The notes below the pieces were generated by a model. That model saw only the letters and a list, made by a program, of their open reading frames with translations. It did no database searches and was not told where the DNA came from. A DNA stretch of 8,254 nucleotides from assembly GCA_007124105.1 (NCBI GenBank), contig SLFT01000472.1, positions 1 to 8,254 of the forward strand, written 5' to 3'. This DNA is from Candidatus Hydrogenedentota bacterium. Its GTDB lineage: Bacteria > Hydrogenedentota > Hydrogenedentia > Hydrogenedentales > CAITNO01. How positions within the stretch are numbered: the stretch's first letter is position 1; every line of letters begins with the position of its first letter. This document shows, one piece after another, positions 1-6,367 of this stretch. The translations under genes and the position numbers were made by a program.

Positions 1-488
1 CGATGGTTACCCATGAATACCTGAACCGGCCCGAGGAAACCGCGAAGGCAAAGATTTACGCCGCGGACAGCGTCTGGCATCGCATGGGCGACATTGGCTA
101 TCTGGACGACGCAGGTCGGCTGTGGTTCTGCGGACGCAAGGCGCATCGCCTGGAAACCAACGAAGGCCTTATGCTGCCGGTGCCCTGCGAAAGCATTTTT
201 AACCAACACCCGAAAGTGGCGCGCACGGCCCTGGTTGGTCTGGGCAAATACGGTGAACAACGTCCTGTACTGGCGGTGGAACTATTGCCCGAACACGCAA
301 AGGCGAACAACGTTTCCCGCCAGACAATCATCGAGGAATTACGTGCGCTTGGCGCGAAACACGAACATACACGCGCTATACAAGCGTTTCTTTTCCATCC
401 CTCATTTCCGGTGGACGTACGCCATAACGCAAAAATTCAACGACAGAAAATTGCCGCGTGGGCGGAGAAGAGATTGGCGAAGCGCTGA
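1..488 (+). CDS. oleC: OleC-type olefin beta-lactone synthetase, C-terminal part (5' truncated)
   Basis: This is the C-terminal domain of an ANL-superfamily adenylating enzyme. The reading frame is open at the window's left edge, so the ATG at 3-5 is probably internal. OleC activates a beta-hydroxy acid with ATP and closes it to a beta-lactone in long-chain olefin biosynthesis (family knowledge). Visible signatures are WHRMGDIGYLDDAGRLWFCG (the A8-hinge region, about residues 25-44 of the visible part), the C-terminal FPVDVRHNAKI segment, and the A10 catalytic lysine at about residue 144. The phrases LWFCGRKAHR and FPVDVRHNAKI are, as I recall, typical of OleC and not of ordinary acyl-CoA ligases. 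The gene ends in TGA and converges on the lipoprotein gene, with a palindromic element between them. The upstream partners expected for an ole cluster (oleA, oleB, oleD) lie outside the window. A generic fatty acid-CoA ligase is the alternative. Confidence 0.82.
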   Translation, partial: MVTHEYLNRPEETAKAKIYAADSVWHRMGDIGYLDDAGRLWFCGRKAHRLETNEGLMLPVPCESIFNQHPKVARTALVGLGKYGEQRPVLAVELLPEHAKANNVSRQTIIEELRALGAKHEHTRAIQAFLFHPSFPVDVRHNAKIQRQKIAAWAEKRLAKR

Positions 489-490
489 AG

Positions 491-700
491 TCTCGAATTC
501 AGGGGACGCCATAGAATGGCGCTAACGTGCGCCAAAAACGGCGCAAATTGTGGGTGAAGCGAAGCGGAACCCACCGGAACACATGCTGTAGCAAAACGGT
601 GGGGTCCGCTTCACCCACCAAAATTACGTTTCCGCTGATAAAGACATAGGGAGGTTTGTCTTAAGTAGCGCCATTCTATAGCGTCCCCGGAATTCGGAGA
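491..700. repeat. Nested palindromic element filling a convergent intergenic gap
   Basis: Outer arms 491-523 and 667-700 are inverted copies about 33 nt long, with two mismatches and one single-base gap. The left arm itself folds (CGCCAT 507-512 with ATGGCG 516-521). Inside lies a second inverted pair, 550-576 and 597-618, built on GTGGGTGAAGCG/CGCTTCACCCAC; each half can also fold alone (550-555 with 569-574; 598-603 with 614-619). Two more small hairpins are TGCGCC 528-533 with GGCGCA 540-545, and AAGACA 641-646 with TGTCTT 657-662. There is no ORF. It starts two bases after the oleC stop and ends one base before the stop codon of the opposite gene. It could be a MITE/REP-like mobile repeat, a bidirectional terminator, or both. 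No clear target-site duplication is visible. Confidence 0.85.
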
Positions 701-1063
701 TTAGTATCCGGGAACAAGTGGCCGTTCCGACACTTTGCCGGTTTTCGAGTCGTAGTAATAAGGCGTACCATCCGCTTTTACGGGTGTCTGGGGGAGATAA
801 TCCGGCACAAGCGCTTCAAGCGAAGGGGGATTGATCCCATGCTCGCCGCGATAGGCATTAACGGCTTGTTCCACCTGCAATGTGTTGACCTGGCCTCTTA
901 CGTGATCAAGTTGCCGCAACGCTGATTGCGCCTGTTGCGCCTCGATCTCGCCGCGAACCGCCGTAGTGGTAAGAACTTCAACGCCGCATCCCGAAAAAAC
1001 CAGCGCGCCCACTCCCAGTATTGCGGCAACAAATACGCTCTGTCTAATCATTTCTTGTCTCAT
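701..1063 (-). CDS. Small lipoprotein with GspG (pseudopilin)-like C-terminal region
   Basis: 120 residues. The N-terminus has Arg at residues 2 and 7, a hydrophobic stretch (about 9-23) and a lipobox-like VFSGC with Cys26, so a lipid-anchored exported protein is predicted. Residues about 37-70 look helical and Gln-rich. Residues 65-110 resemble the end of the major type II secretion pseudopilin GspG: an AVNAYRGEHG helix end, then PPSLEALVPDYLPQTPV, then DGTPYYYDSKTG. A true pseudopilin would carry a prepilin peptidase site (Gly-Phe-x4-Glu) at its N-terminus, which is absent here. The ATG at 1063 is preferred because GGAAGG lies 8 nt upstream; the next ATG (residue 5) has only a weak site. 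It is the last gene of the leftward run, 61 nt after the L,D-transpeptidase stop. Function is unknown; a periplasmic structural or assembly role is only a guess. Confidence 0.75.
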   Translation of the reverse strand: MRQEMIRQSVFVAAILGVGALVFSGCGVEVLTTTAVRGEIEAQQAQSALRQLDHVRGQVNTLQVEQAVNAYRGEHGINPPSLEALVPDYLPQTPVKADGTPYYYDSKTGKVSERPLVPGY

Positions 1064-1124
1064 AACCGTTGCCTTCCGCGGCTATAGCGCCGCCTTGTGT
1101 ACCCAAGTAAAGATCACTGTCCGC

Positions 1125-1946
1125 TTACGGGTCTATATATAGTAACGTTCCCACGGGGATAAAGTCGTACAAGGCAATGGCCGCCTCGTTGGAAACGCGT
1201 ACACATCCCTGGGACACCGGTTGTCCGAGCCTTGTTTCGTCGTTGGTGCCGTGTATGTAAATGTACCGCTCACGCGAATCCACCACACGCCCCTGTGCGT
1301 CGCGTCCCTTGTTGATGCCTGGCTCCAAGCCGTCCAGAATAAAGATGCGCGTCAAAACCAGGTCTTCTTCGGTATCGTCGCCCGGTTGCCACACCTGGGC
1401 CGTGGCCCCGCGCGCGCGGAACACCCGCCCCCAAGGCTCGTTGTCGCCAATCTTACGGACAACCTTGTGCCAGCCCGGAGGCGTCTTATAACTATTGGCG
1501 AGGGAACCCACGCCGTTAAGCGCGGTCGAACACGTTGTGCGCCAACGCACTTGCCCGTTCTCAATAACATAGAGGCGCTGGTCCGATACGGAAACCCACA
1601 AGCCCGGGGCATCGCCCACCCGCATGTTCCATCCCACCTGCGTCAAGGTCTCAGCAGTGGGACCATCCTCGATGTCGGGGGTTTCAGGCCCGGGCGCGCT
1701 TCCAGACGCATTGGAATCAGCAGCGGTATTGGCAGATGCCATAGCAATATATCCTTTCGCACTGTCCTGGCGCGTCATGATCGTCTCGGGCGCAAGATGC
1801 AACGACGGCAACCATTGTCCCGCCTGCCTGCCTTGAGATTCAAGCGCAACGCTATGGCGCCATGACGCGCCGCCCGATACAGCTGCCCACGCCGCGCCAA
1901 AAAGGGCCAATCCCAGAAAAACGAAACCCGCTTTACAACAATACAT
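1125..1946 (-). CDS. L,D-transpeptidase (YkuD domain), membrane-anchored or secreted
   Basis: 273 residues. YkuD enzymes form 3-3 peptidoglycan cross-links or attach proteins to peptidoglycan through a catalytic cysteine in the periplasm (family knowledge). An N-terminal hydrophobic segment (about residues 7-23) acts as a signal or anchor. A low-complexity Ala/Ser/Pro/Glu linker (about 70-105) follows, then the YkuD domain (about 115-273), starting at LWVSVSDQRLYVIENG. The active-site block is IHGTND-(x8)-SQGCVR, with His232 and nucleophile Cys248, matching the family HG...S-x-GC-x-R pattern. The ATG at 1946 is chosen because AAAGGAG sits 4 nt upstream and the hydrophobic signal follows at once. 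The frame stays open to 2093, but that extension would overlap the deaminase gene. The gene starts 37 nt after the deaminase stop. Its exact substrate cannot be told. Confidence 0.9.
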   Translation of the reverse strand: MYCCKAGFVFLGLALFGAAWAAVSGGASWRHSVALESQGRQAGQWLPSLHLAPETIMTRQDSAKGYIAMASANTAADSNASGSAPGPETPDIEDGPTAETLTQVGWNMRVGDAPGLWVSVSDQRLYVIENGQVRWRTTCSTALNGVGSLANSYKTPPGWHKVVRKIGDNEPWGRVFRARGATAQVWQPGDDTEEDLVLTRIFILDGLEPGINKGRDAQGRVVDSRERYIYIHGTNDETRLGQPVSQGCVRVSNEAAIALYDFIPVGTLLYIDP

Positions 1947-1983
1947 ACTGCTCCTTTCACCGATAAGCGCGTCGTTTATCGTG

Positions 1984-2466
1984 CTATTCGTAGGATTGCA
2001 CCTCGTCGTAAATATAGTCCAGTTGAATGCTTGCCTGCCGAAACATCGCTTCCGATTCCGCGCCGTCATGGTAGCGTCGCTCACAGACGACACGCCTGAT
2101 GCCGCAGTTGATAATGAGCATGGCGCATACGCGACAGGGCGTCATGCGACAATAGAGCGTGGCGCCGTCAATGCTCACACCGAGCCGCGCCGCCTGCGCA
2201 ATGGCGTTCTGTTCGGCATGCACGGTGCGGACACAATGCTCCGTAATCGTGTCGTCCTGATGCAACATCTTTTTCATCTGATGTCCCACATCGTCGCAAT
2301 GGGGGAAGCCTTTGGGCGAGCCAACATAACCCGTGACAAGCAATGTGCGATCGCGCGCGATAACGCAGCCGCTGCGCCCCCGGTTACAGGTGGCGCGTTT
2401 AGCGATGGCGTTGGCCACCTCCATGAAATACTCGTCCCACGTGGGGCGTTTATAAGTCTCGCTCAT
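1984..2466 (-). CDS. Deoxycytidylate (dCMP) deaminase, ComEB-like
   Basis: 160 residues, a usual length for bacterial dCMP deaminase. The reaction converts dCMP to dUMP in the cytoplasm, feeding thymidylate synthesis. The zinc site of the cytidine/deoxycytidylate deaminase fold is complete: His83-Ala-Glu85 (in TVHAEQNAIAQAA, Glu85 being the proton shuttle) and Pro110-Cys111-x2-Cys114 (in TPCRVCAMLIINCGI). The N-terminal RPTWDEYFMEVANAIAKRA and the SGCVI and GFPHC segments are typical of the dCMP branch and not of tRNA or cytosine deaminases. The ATG at 2466 is preceded by GGAG 9 nt upstream. It starts 29 nt after nadK and ends 37 nt before the L,D-transpeptidase, so co-transcription is likely. 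The C-terminal tail (about 130-160) is less conserved. Confidence 0.92.
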   Translation of the reverse strand: MSETYKRPTWDEYFMEVANAIAKRATCNRGRSGCVIARDRTLLVTGYVGSPKGFPHCDDVGHQMKKMLHQDDTITEHCVRTVHAEQNAIAQAARLGVSIDGATLYCRMTPCRVCAMLIINCGIRRVVCERRYHDGAESEAMFRQASIQLDYIYDEVQSYE

Positions 2467-2495
2467 GGGTTATTTCTCCAAAAAGAGCGCAAGCG

Positions 2496-3278
2496 CTAAA
2501 AGGGTTCTTCAAGCCTTGTCACCGGTTCACAGGTCATAATAACAGCATCTTGGTTGTGTTTTTTAATCGTCAAACGGTCGTTGCGTTTCAGTTCCACATA
2601 TTCGGTGGAATTGTCAAAGGCGAGCGTCGCGGGCCCACGCGTAACTTGCAACGCCACCTCCGCTTCCTGGGGAAGCACCAGGTGGTTAACAGGATACGTG
2701 GTCGCCTTGAAGGCCACCCCCATGCCCCGCGTGAAAAAGCCTTTTGTGATGGCCTTAAAATAGGCGGTGCTGCCGAAAGCGGTGCATACTACGAAGCCGT
2801 CGCTGACGATTTCCACACCGTTTTCGAAAGGCTCGTTATTTACCCACATCTTGAAACGAACGGCGCTGTTGATGCGACCCATGTGTACGTTGATCTCGTT
2901 GAGACAGGTCAGTTGGAAGTCCGATCTTTCTTGTCGTTGCGCCGCATAAAGAGCGCACTCCAGCTTCATGTAGGCGTTGCGCACCAGCCTGTTGCGCGCA
3001 AGCGCCTCAATCACTTCCTCGGGCGCGTGGGGAATACAACGGTGGCCGCGGCGACTATTGAGGATAGGCGCCTTGGGGACGCCGGGCCATTGCAATTCGG
3101 CCGAGAGCAACGTACCGTCACCGCCGTAGCAGACAATAACGTCCGGCCCGTCCTCGGTCACCTCGAGGTTCGGATAACGCTCGAATAACGGCGTCAAATT
3201 CTCTGATTGGTTGCCGAACAACGCAACTCTGCATGTGTTCGGTTCCGTTGAGACAGGTATATCTTTTTTTGCCGACAT
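2496..3278 (-). CDS. nadK: NAD kinase (ATP-NAD kinase), divergent
   Basis: About 260 residues. It phosphorylates NAD to NADP in the cytoplasm. Positions are given from the GTG at 3284. Visible family motifs are YGGDGTLL (residues 53-60, catalytic Asp56), Asn129-Glu130 in LNEINVH, and SDGFVVCTAFGSTAY (161-175), equivalent to the usual DG-x-x-x-STPTGSTAY nucleotide loop. Two blocks differ from the textbook pattern: the N-x-G-x-LGFL loop after the kinase motif reads ILNSRRGHRCIPH, and TPTGSTAY reads TAFGSTAY. The core Asp, Asn-Glu and GSTAY are kept, so activity is likely. The ATG at 3278 is preferred over the in-frame GTG at 3284 because a weak GAG lies 7 nt upstream of it. The gene follows pcs by 53 nt and precedes the deaminase by 29 nt. 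Confidence 0.88.
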   Translation of the reverse strand: MSAKKDIPVSTEPNTCRVALFGNQSENLTPLFERYPNLEVTEDGPDVIVCYGGDGTLLSAELQWPGVPKAPILNSRRGHRCIPHAPEEVIEALARNRLVRNAYMKLECALYAAQRQERSDFQLTCLNEINVHMGRINSAVRFKMWVNNEPFENGVEIVSDGFVVCTAFGSTAYFKAITKGFFTRGMGVAFKATTYPVNHLVLPQEAEVALQVTRGPATLAFDNSTEYVELKRNDRLTIKKHNQDAVIMTCEPVTRLEEPF

Positions 3279-3331
3279 AACCACACTCGTTTATCAGGCG
3301 TCGTTGCGCCCCTTGTTCCAATGGCGGCCGT

Positions 3332-4069
3332 TCACGCCAGTCCGGTCGCCTTTTCCGCGCGTTTGCGCCACAGCGTCAGCCAGATGCTGAAGGCCAGGTA
3401 GTAAACTACATAGAAGAAAGAAATCAACACCAGTGTTTCATGACTGTCAGGGTATAGCATAAGCGCAGCGACCAACATAACCGCCCACACAATCCCCAGC
3501 GCCACGTTTAGCGGCCGTAGCGTGGGCGTTCGGCTCGGGTACAGGTAGCGTACGGGAATGAATACGCCGAATGCGCATACCAGCAACAACCCGGCGTTGA
3601 CTTGCCACGGCCACCCCAACAGAAACAGATAAAAAACAACCACGTTCCAATAGGATGGAAATCCGGTGAACGTGTGGTCTTCCGTTTTCGCGTCGGTACG
3701 ACAGAACTGATACGCCGAGGCCAGCAAAATTGAGAACGCCATTGGCAACCGCCAGGACGCAGGCAAGATAGGCACATGTAGCAGGAAATATGCCGGCACC
3801 AGCACATAGGTAAAATAATCCATGATATTGTCAAGCAACGCCCCATCGAATTGGGGCAGATAATGTTTTACGCGAAACTTGCGCGCCAACGCCCCGTCCA
3901 CGCCGTCAATGGCAGTGGTTACCGCCATCCACAGCAGTGCAACAATATACTGTCCATTGGCCGTAGCGCTCATGGACAGCAAACCGAACACGGCGCCCGA
4001 GGCGGTAAGCAAATGCACCAGCCAGGCGCTGACAATGGCAAAAGCCGGTTTATCGGGGTGCGAACCCAT
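3332..4069 (-). CDS. pcs: Phosphatidylcholine synthase (CDP-alcohol phosphatidyltransferase)
   Basis: 245 residues, close to the usual Pcs length. It is an integral membrane enzyme that joins CDP-diacylglycerol and choline to give phosphatidylcholine plus CMP in one step (family knowledge). The CDP-alcohol motif is present as Asp58-Gly59-x2-Ala62-Arg63-x12-Gly76-x3-Asp80-x3-Asp84, with the long spacing I associate with Pcs. Further Pcs-like segments are VHLLTASGA near the N-terminus, the FTYVLVPAYFLL helix after the motif, and FTGFPSYWNVVVFYL (about 134-148). About seven to eight hydrophobic segments can be drawn. The ATG at 4069 is chosen because family homology starts there; AAAGGA lies about 11 nt upstream, a rather long spacing. 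The frame is open to 4210, but that extension has no membrane-protein character. It heads the leftward operon. PC made this way needs external choline; no choline transporter is visible here. Confidence 0.87.
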   Translation of the reverse strand: MGSHPDKPAFAIVSAWLVHLLTASGAVFGLLSMSATANGQYIVALLWMAVTTAIDGVDGALARKFRVKHYLPQFDGALLDNIMDYFTYVLVPAYFLLHVPILPASWRLPMAFSILLASAYQFCRTDAKTEDHTFTGFPSYWNVVVFYLFLLGWPWQVNAGLLLVCAFGVFIPVRYLYPSRTPTLRPLNVALGIVWAVMLVAALMLYPDSHETLVLISFFYVVYYLAFSIWLTLWRKRAEKATGLA

Positions 4070-4240
4070 GTGCAGGCGGTTCCTTTCTATACGGTGACAA
4101 GAACTTAGCGACGGTGATTTTAGCATGAATCGCAACGACGCGTCCATCACAGTTATAGCGACACTCCCTGTTGAACAGGTACTCATGATGCATTGCGTCC
4201 TCCAATTCATCCGTTCAATACGCTAAACGTCAGGGCTTGG

Positions 4241-4360
4241 CGCTGGACTAAACGTCTTGGAAATAAAGAGACGCGCGTCAATGTAGATGCAGCATCCGTC
4301 CATCCCGTCCATACGGTCAATACCGGCCATCGGGGGCGGCACCGCCTGTTTAGTCCAACG
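4241..4360. repeat. Inverted repeat enclosing four tandem 9-mers
   Basis: Outer arms CGCTGGACTAAAC (4241-4253) and GTTTAGTCCAACG (4348-4360) are inverted copies with one mismatch. Between them four 9-nt units stand head to tail without gaps: CCGTCCATC (4296-4304), CCGTCCATA (4305-4313), CGGTCAATA (4314-4322) and CCGGCCATC (4323-4331). A GC-rich GGCGG/CCGCC hairpin follows at about 4335-4346. The arrangement suggests a small non-autonomous element or a structured spacer. No ORF is present. Confidence 0.6.
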
Positions 4361-4396
4361 AAGGTTTTCAGTTGGCGCAGCAGCTGAAAAAGTTTA

Positions 4397-4458
4397 TTCG
4401 TGTCCATTCGTGGTAAAGCCTTTTGGCCCTCTTCTATGACCACTGATTTACACGGACG
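4397..4458. repeat. Imperfect inverted repeat, CGTGTCCATTCGTGGT type
   Basis: TTCGTGTCCATTCGTGGT (4397-4414) pairs imperfectly with ACCACTGATTTACACGGACG (4439-4458), leaving a loop of about 24 nt. From memory, extragenic phrases of the form CGTGT-CCATxCGTGG / CCAC-GATTTACACGG recur in many genomes of environmental bacteria, so this may be one copy of a dispersed family. A TTTTCAG/CTGAAAA hairpin (4365-4371 with 4384-4390) sits just beside it. It could act as a transcription end signal for the GH-like gene, but there is no clear T-run. Confidence 0.5.
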
Positions 4459-4599
4459 CAAAACTTACAAAAAACTTGTCAGCCAGCCCGGGTTAAGCGC
4501 CTAATCCGGATAGTTCACGCCCGCCATGACGGGGTTTGCCGGCGTGTCGTCAGGAATCTATTTGCGCCGCGCAGAATCGCGCGTTTTGACAGGCGAAGT

Positions 4600-6327
4600 C
4601 TATTTCCCTTCATAGCGATAGCGGAACCGTCCAGCCGGCGCGACGTCGCCGTTACTATACACGTCCATGATATCGCCGGGACGTTGTGTGTTGTCTATCC
4701 ATTTGAATTCGACGGCAACGGCGCCGTCCCGGATGCGCAGCATATCCCTGGGAACGGCAATATGCATCTGGTTTCCTTCCACGCGCCAGGCAACGTTGCC
4801 CACGGGCCGCCAGTCCCAACCGCCCACGCTTGTCTCAAGAAAGGCGCTGCCTTGTTCTGGCGGCGTACGGTTCACAATGTAGGAAAACCCTTCCCAGTCA
4901 AGTCGGCCGTCGCCTTTTATATCCAGCAACAGCCACATCCAGTTCGGGTCCCCGGCATCGGTGATGGGTTCGCGTGTTTCGGCGAGAAAGTAGAGCGCGT
5001 CCGCGTCATGGGCAACCTTGAGCGCCGTGAAATCGTTGCGGCCTGTATCAACAACGTAATGATGATCGCCGCAGCCCGGGTGGTCGCGCGGCAGCGTCGC
5101 CAGTGGATGGGCCGTATACGCGGCCTGTACATCATCCCACTGCTCGAAGGGTCCCGCAATATCAATCGTATGGGCCGGATGCGGAGCCGCGGGCGGTTCC
5201 ATCCCCTTGAACCGGCGAATATTGGCGGCCATCTGCATGTAATAATTATCGCCATAACCGCCTTTCATCATCTCCACGTCGCGGCTGAATTCCAGGTCAT
5301 ATTGGTCGCAGAAAATGGCGGGGCCCGTGTCGCGGTTCAGCTGCATGGCTATCCATTCGTTCCAGCCGGTGATGAACACCACCTCGGGATCGAGTTCGAA
5401 GGCCCGTTGCCACTGTTCCTCGAAATTAAACCCGTATTGCCAGGCCTCGGGTCGATCGTCCATGCGCCCGCCGTGAAAGCTGCGCCCCCGCGCAAAGCCG
5501 GTGCTCATCATCTCGACGCGTCCGTCCGCCTGGTGCAGGTTCTGGCCCACGGATACGTTCACCTGCTCCGGTGTGTCCGGGTCCTGGTCATAAGAATACA
5601 CCTGCGGATAGGTCGCCTCCCAGTGCCAGGCGTTTTCGGTGTTCACCAGTTCAAATGGCCAGTGCGCCTTGCGCAGTGTAAAGAATTCACGGACGGCGTC
5701 GGACGCTTCCTCCGGATCGCACAACAGCAGCGGTCTTCCTTGCCAGTAGAACCACAGATCAGGGTACAATCCCGGCTTGTACAGCGTTTCGTAAATGGCC
5801 TGGGCCGTGTCGCCCGCCCGGGTATTCACCATAAACGCCACCTGCGGTACATGCGCGCCGGCGCGGCGCTGCTCCTCGAACACCTCGCACAGCTTCATGA
5901 AGGCGTCTTCATAGATGAGCGCGTTGGTGGTGTCGAATATGAGAAAGTCCACGCCGGCGTCTGAAAGCAGCATGGCGTGACGACGCAGCACCCAGGGATC
6001 GTTGCTGCGATAATAGCCGTATAGCGGTTCGCCCCAGAAGTGAAAGGCGTGGACGGGGCCCCAGGGCGGCGACGCATTGGTGTCCCGGGCGGCGGGATTC
6101 GCGCGCAGGATTTCCGATACATCATGGACATAGTCCAGATCAAGCCAGAGAAAGTAGAACACGCCCACAAAACGACCGTCGCGAAAATCGCCGGTCTCGG
6201 CAGGCTCGGGCAGCATACGCCCCAGCGCATCCGCCCCATGCACCCGCGCGCCGGGATAACTGGACGCCACGGCCCACAGCGGTTGCAGACAAAGGACACA
6301 GAACAAAACGAGCAATAGGGTATGCAT
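4600..6327 (-). CDS. Secreted GH99/GH71-like (beta/alpha)8 protein with CBM9-like C-terminal domain
   Basis: 575 residues. The signal peptide is likely residues 1-21, with an Ala19-Val-Ala21 cleavage site; its n-region is unusually short and has no Lys/Arg. Residues about 50-375 look like a TIM-barrel glycosidase of the GH99/GH71-like kind: GVFYFLWLDLD near strand 1, HFWGEPLYGYYRSNDPWVLRRHA (the part at 95-117), AGVDFLIFDTTNA (124-136) and FITGWNEW (318-325), the late-strand WNEW motif common to this group. Residues about 390-575 resemble a CBM9-like beta-sandwich: DADALYFLAETREPITD (441-457), the WLLLDIKGDGRLDWEG region (465-480) and the YIVNR strand. Catalytic residues cannot be assigned safely; Glu324 of WNEW is one candidate. 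The ATG at 6327 is the only start that gives the signal peptide, and its ribosome site is weak. It follows the cyclase gene by 40 nt. Likely role: binding or cutting an extracellular glycan. Substrate is unknown. Confidence 0.75.
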   Translation of the reverse strand: MHTLLLVLFCVLCLQPLWAVASSYPGARVHGADALGRMLPEPAETGDFRDGRFVGVFYFLWLDLDYVHDVSEILRANPAARDTNASPPWGPVHAFHFWGEPLYGYYRSNDPWVLRRHAMLLSDAGVDFLIFDTTNALIYEDAFMKLCEVFEEQRRAGAHVPQVAFMVNTRAGDTAQAIYETLYKPGLYPDLWFYWQGRPLLLCDPEEASDAVREFFTLRKAHWPFELVNTENAWHWEATYPQVYSYDQDPDTPEQVNVSVGQNLHQADGRVEMMSTGFARGRSFHGGRMDDRPEAWQYGFNFEEQWQRAFELDPEVVFITGWNEWIAMQLNRDTGPAIFCDQYDLEFSRDVEMMKGGYGDNYYMQMAANIRRFKGMEPPAAPHPAHTIDIAGPFEQWDDVQAAYTAHPLATLPRDHPGCGDHHYVVDTGRNDFTALKVAHDADALYFLAETREPITDAGDPNWMWLLLDIKGDGRLDWEGFSYIVNRTPPEQGSAFLETSVGGWDWRPVGNVAWRVEGNQMHIAVPRDMLRIRDGAVAVEFKWIDNTQRPGDIMDVYSNGDVAPAGRFRYRYEGK

Positions 6328-6367
6328 AACAGTCTTTTTCTCGATGTGTTGCGGCGCACGACAGCAA

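Larger units (their letters stand above)
4070..4599. other. Non-coding, repeat-rich intergenic island between the GH-like gene and pcs
   Basis: I see no convincing gene here; short open frames have no recognisable product and no ribosome site. The part next to pcs (4070-4200) should hold the operon's leftward promoter and leader, but I could not pick a clear -35/-10 pair. A perfect odd palindrome, CCTGTTGAACAGG, lies at 4167-4179 and could be an operator. The central part holds several short repeats listed separately. The segment 4461-4599 is unstructured apart from a small GC hairpin (about 4568-4584). Confidence 0.6.

Noticed and set aside
1947..2093. 49-codon in-frame N-terminal extension of the L,D-transpeptidase
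   Set aside because: It overlaps the dCMP deaminase gene on the same strand and puts the signal segment in mid-protein, while the ATG at 1946 has a strong AAAGGAG ribosome site.
4167..4179. CCTGTTGAACAGG as a LexA (SOS) box
   Set aside because: Spacing fits neither CTGT-N8-ACAG nor GAAC-N4-GTTC, and the downstream genes are not SOS genes; kept only as a generic palindrome.
4070..4210. 47-codon in-frame extension of phosphatidylcholine synthase
   Set aside because: The extension looks unlike Pcs; family similarity starts just after the ATG at 4069.
4207..4461. Small leftward open frame of 84 codons in the repeat island
   Set aside because: It runs through the inverted repeats and tandem 9-mers, has no recognisable domain and no ribosome site.
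4501..4560. Short leftward frame ending NPVMAGVNYPD, perhaps the tail of a lost gene
   Set aside because: Only 17 sense codons lie between two stops; too short to call a pseudogene.
4568..4590. CGCGC/GCGCG hairpin followed by TTTT as a terminator
   Set aside because: The T-run is on the plus strand, but both flanking genes are on the minus strand, so it is in the wrong orientation.
4684..5964. Long open frame opposite the GH-like gene
   Set aside because: It is antisense to a gene with a signal peptide and domain motifs, and its translation (Val/Arg/His-rich, no motif) is typical of a shadow frame in GC-rich DNA.
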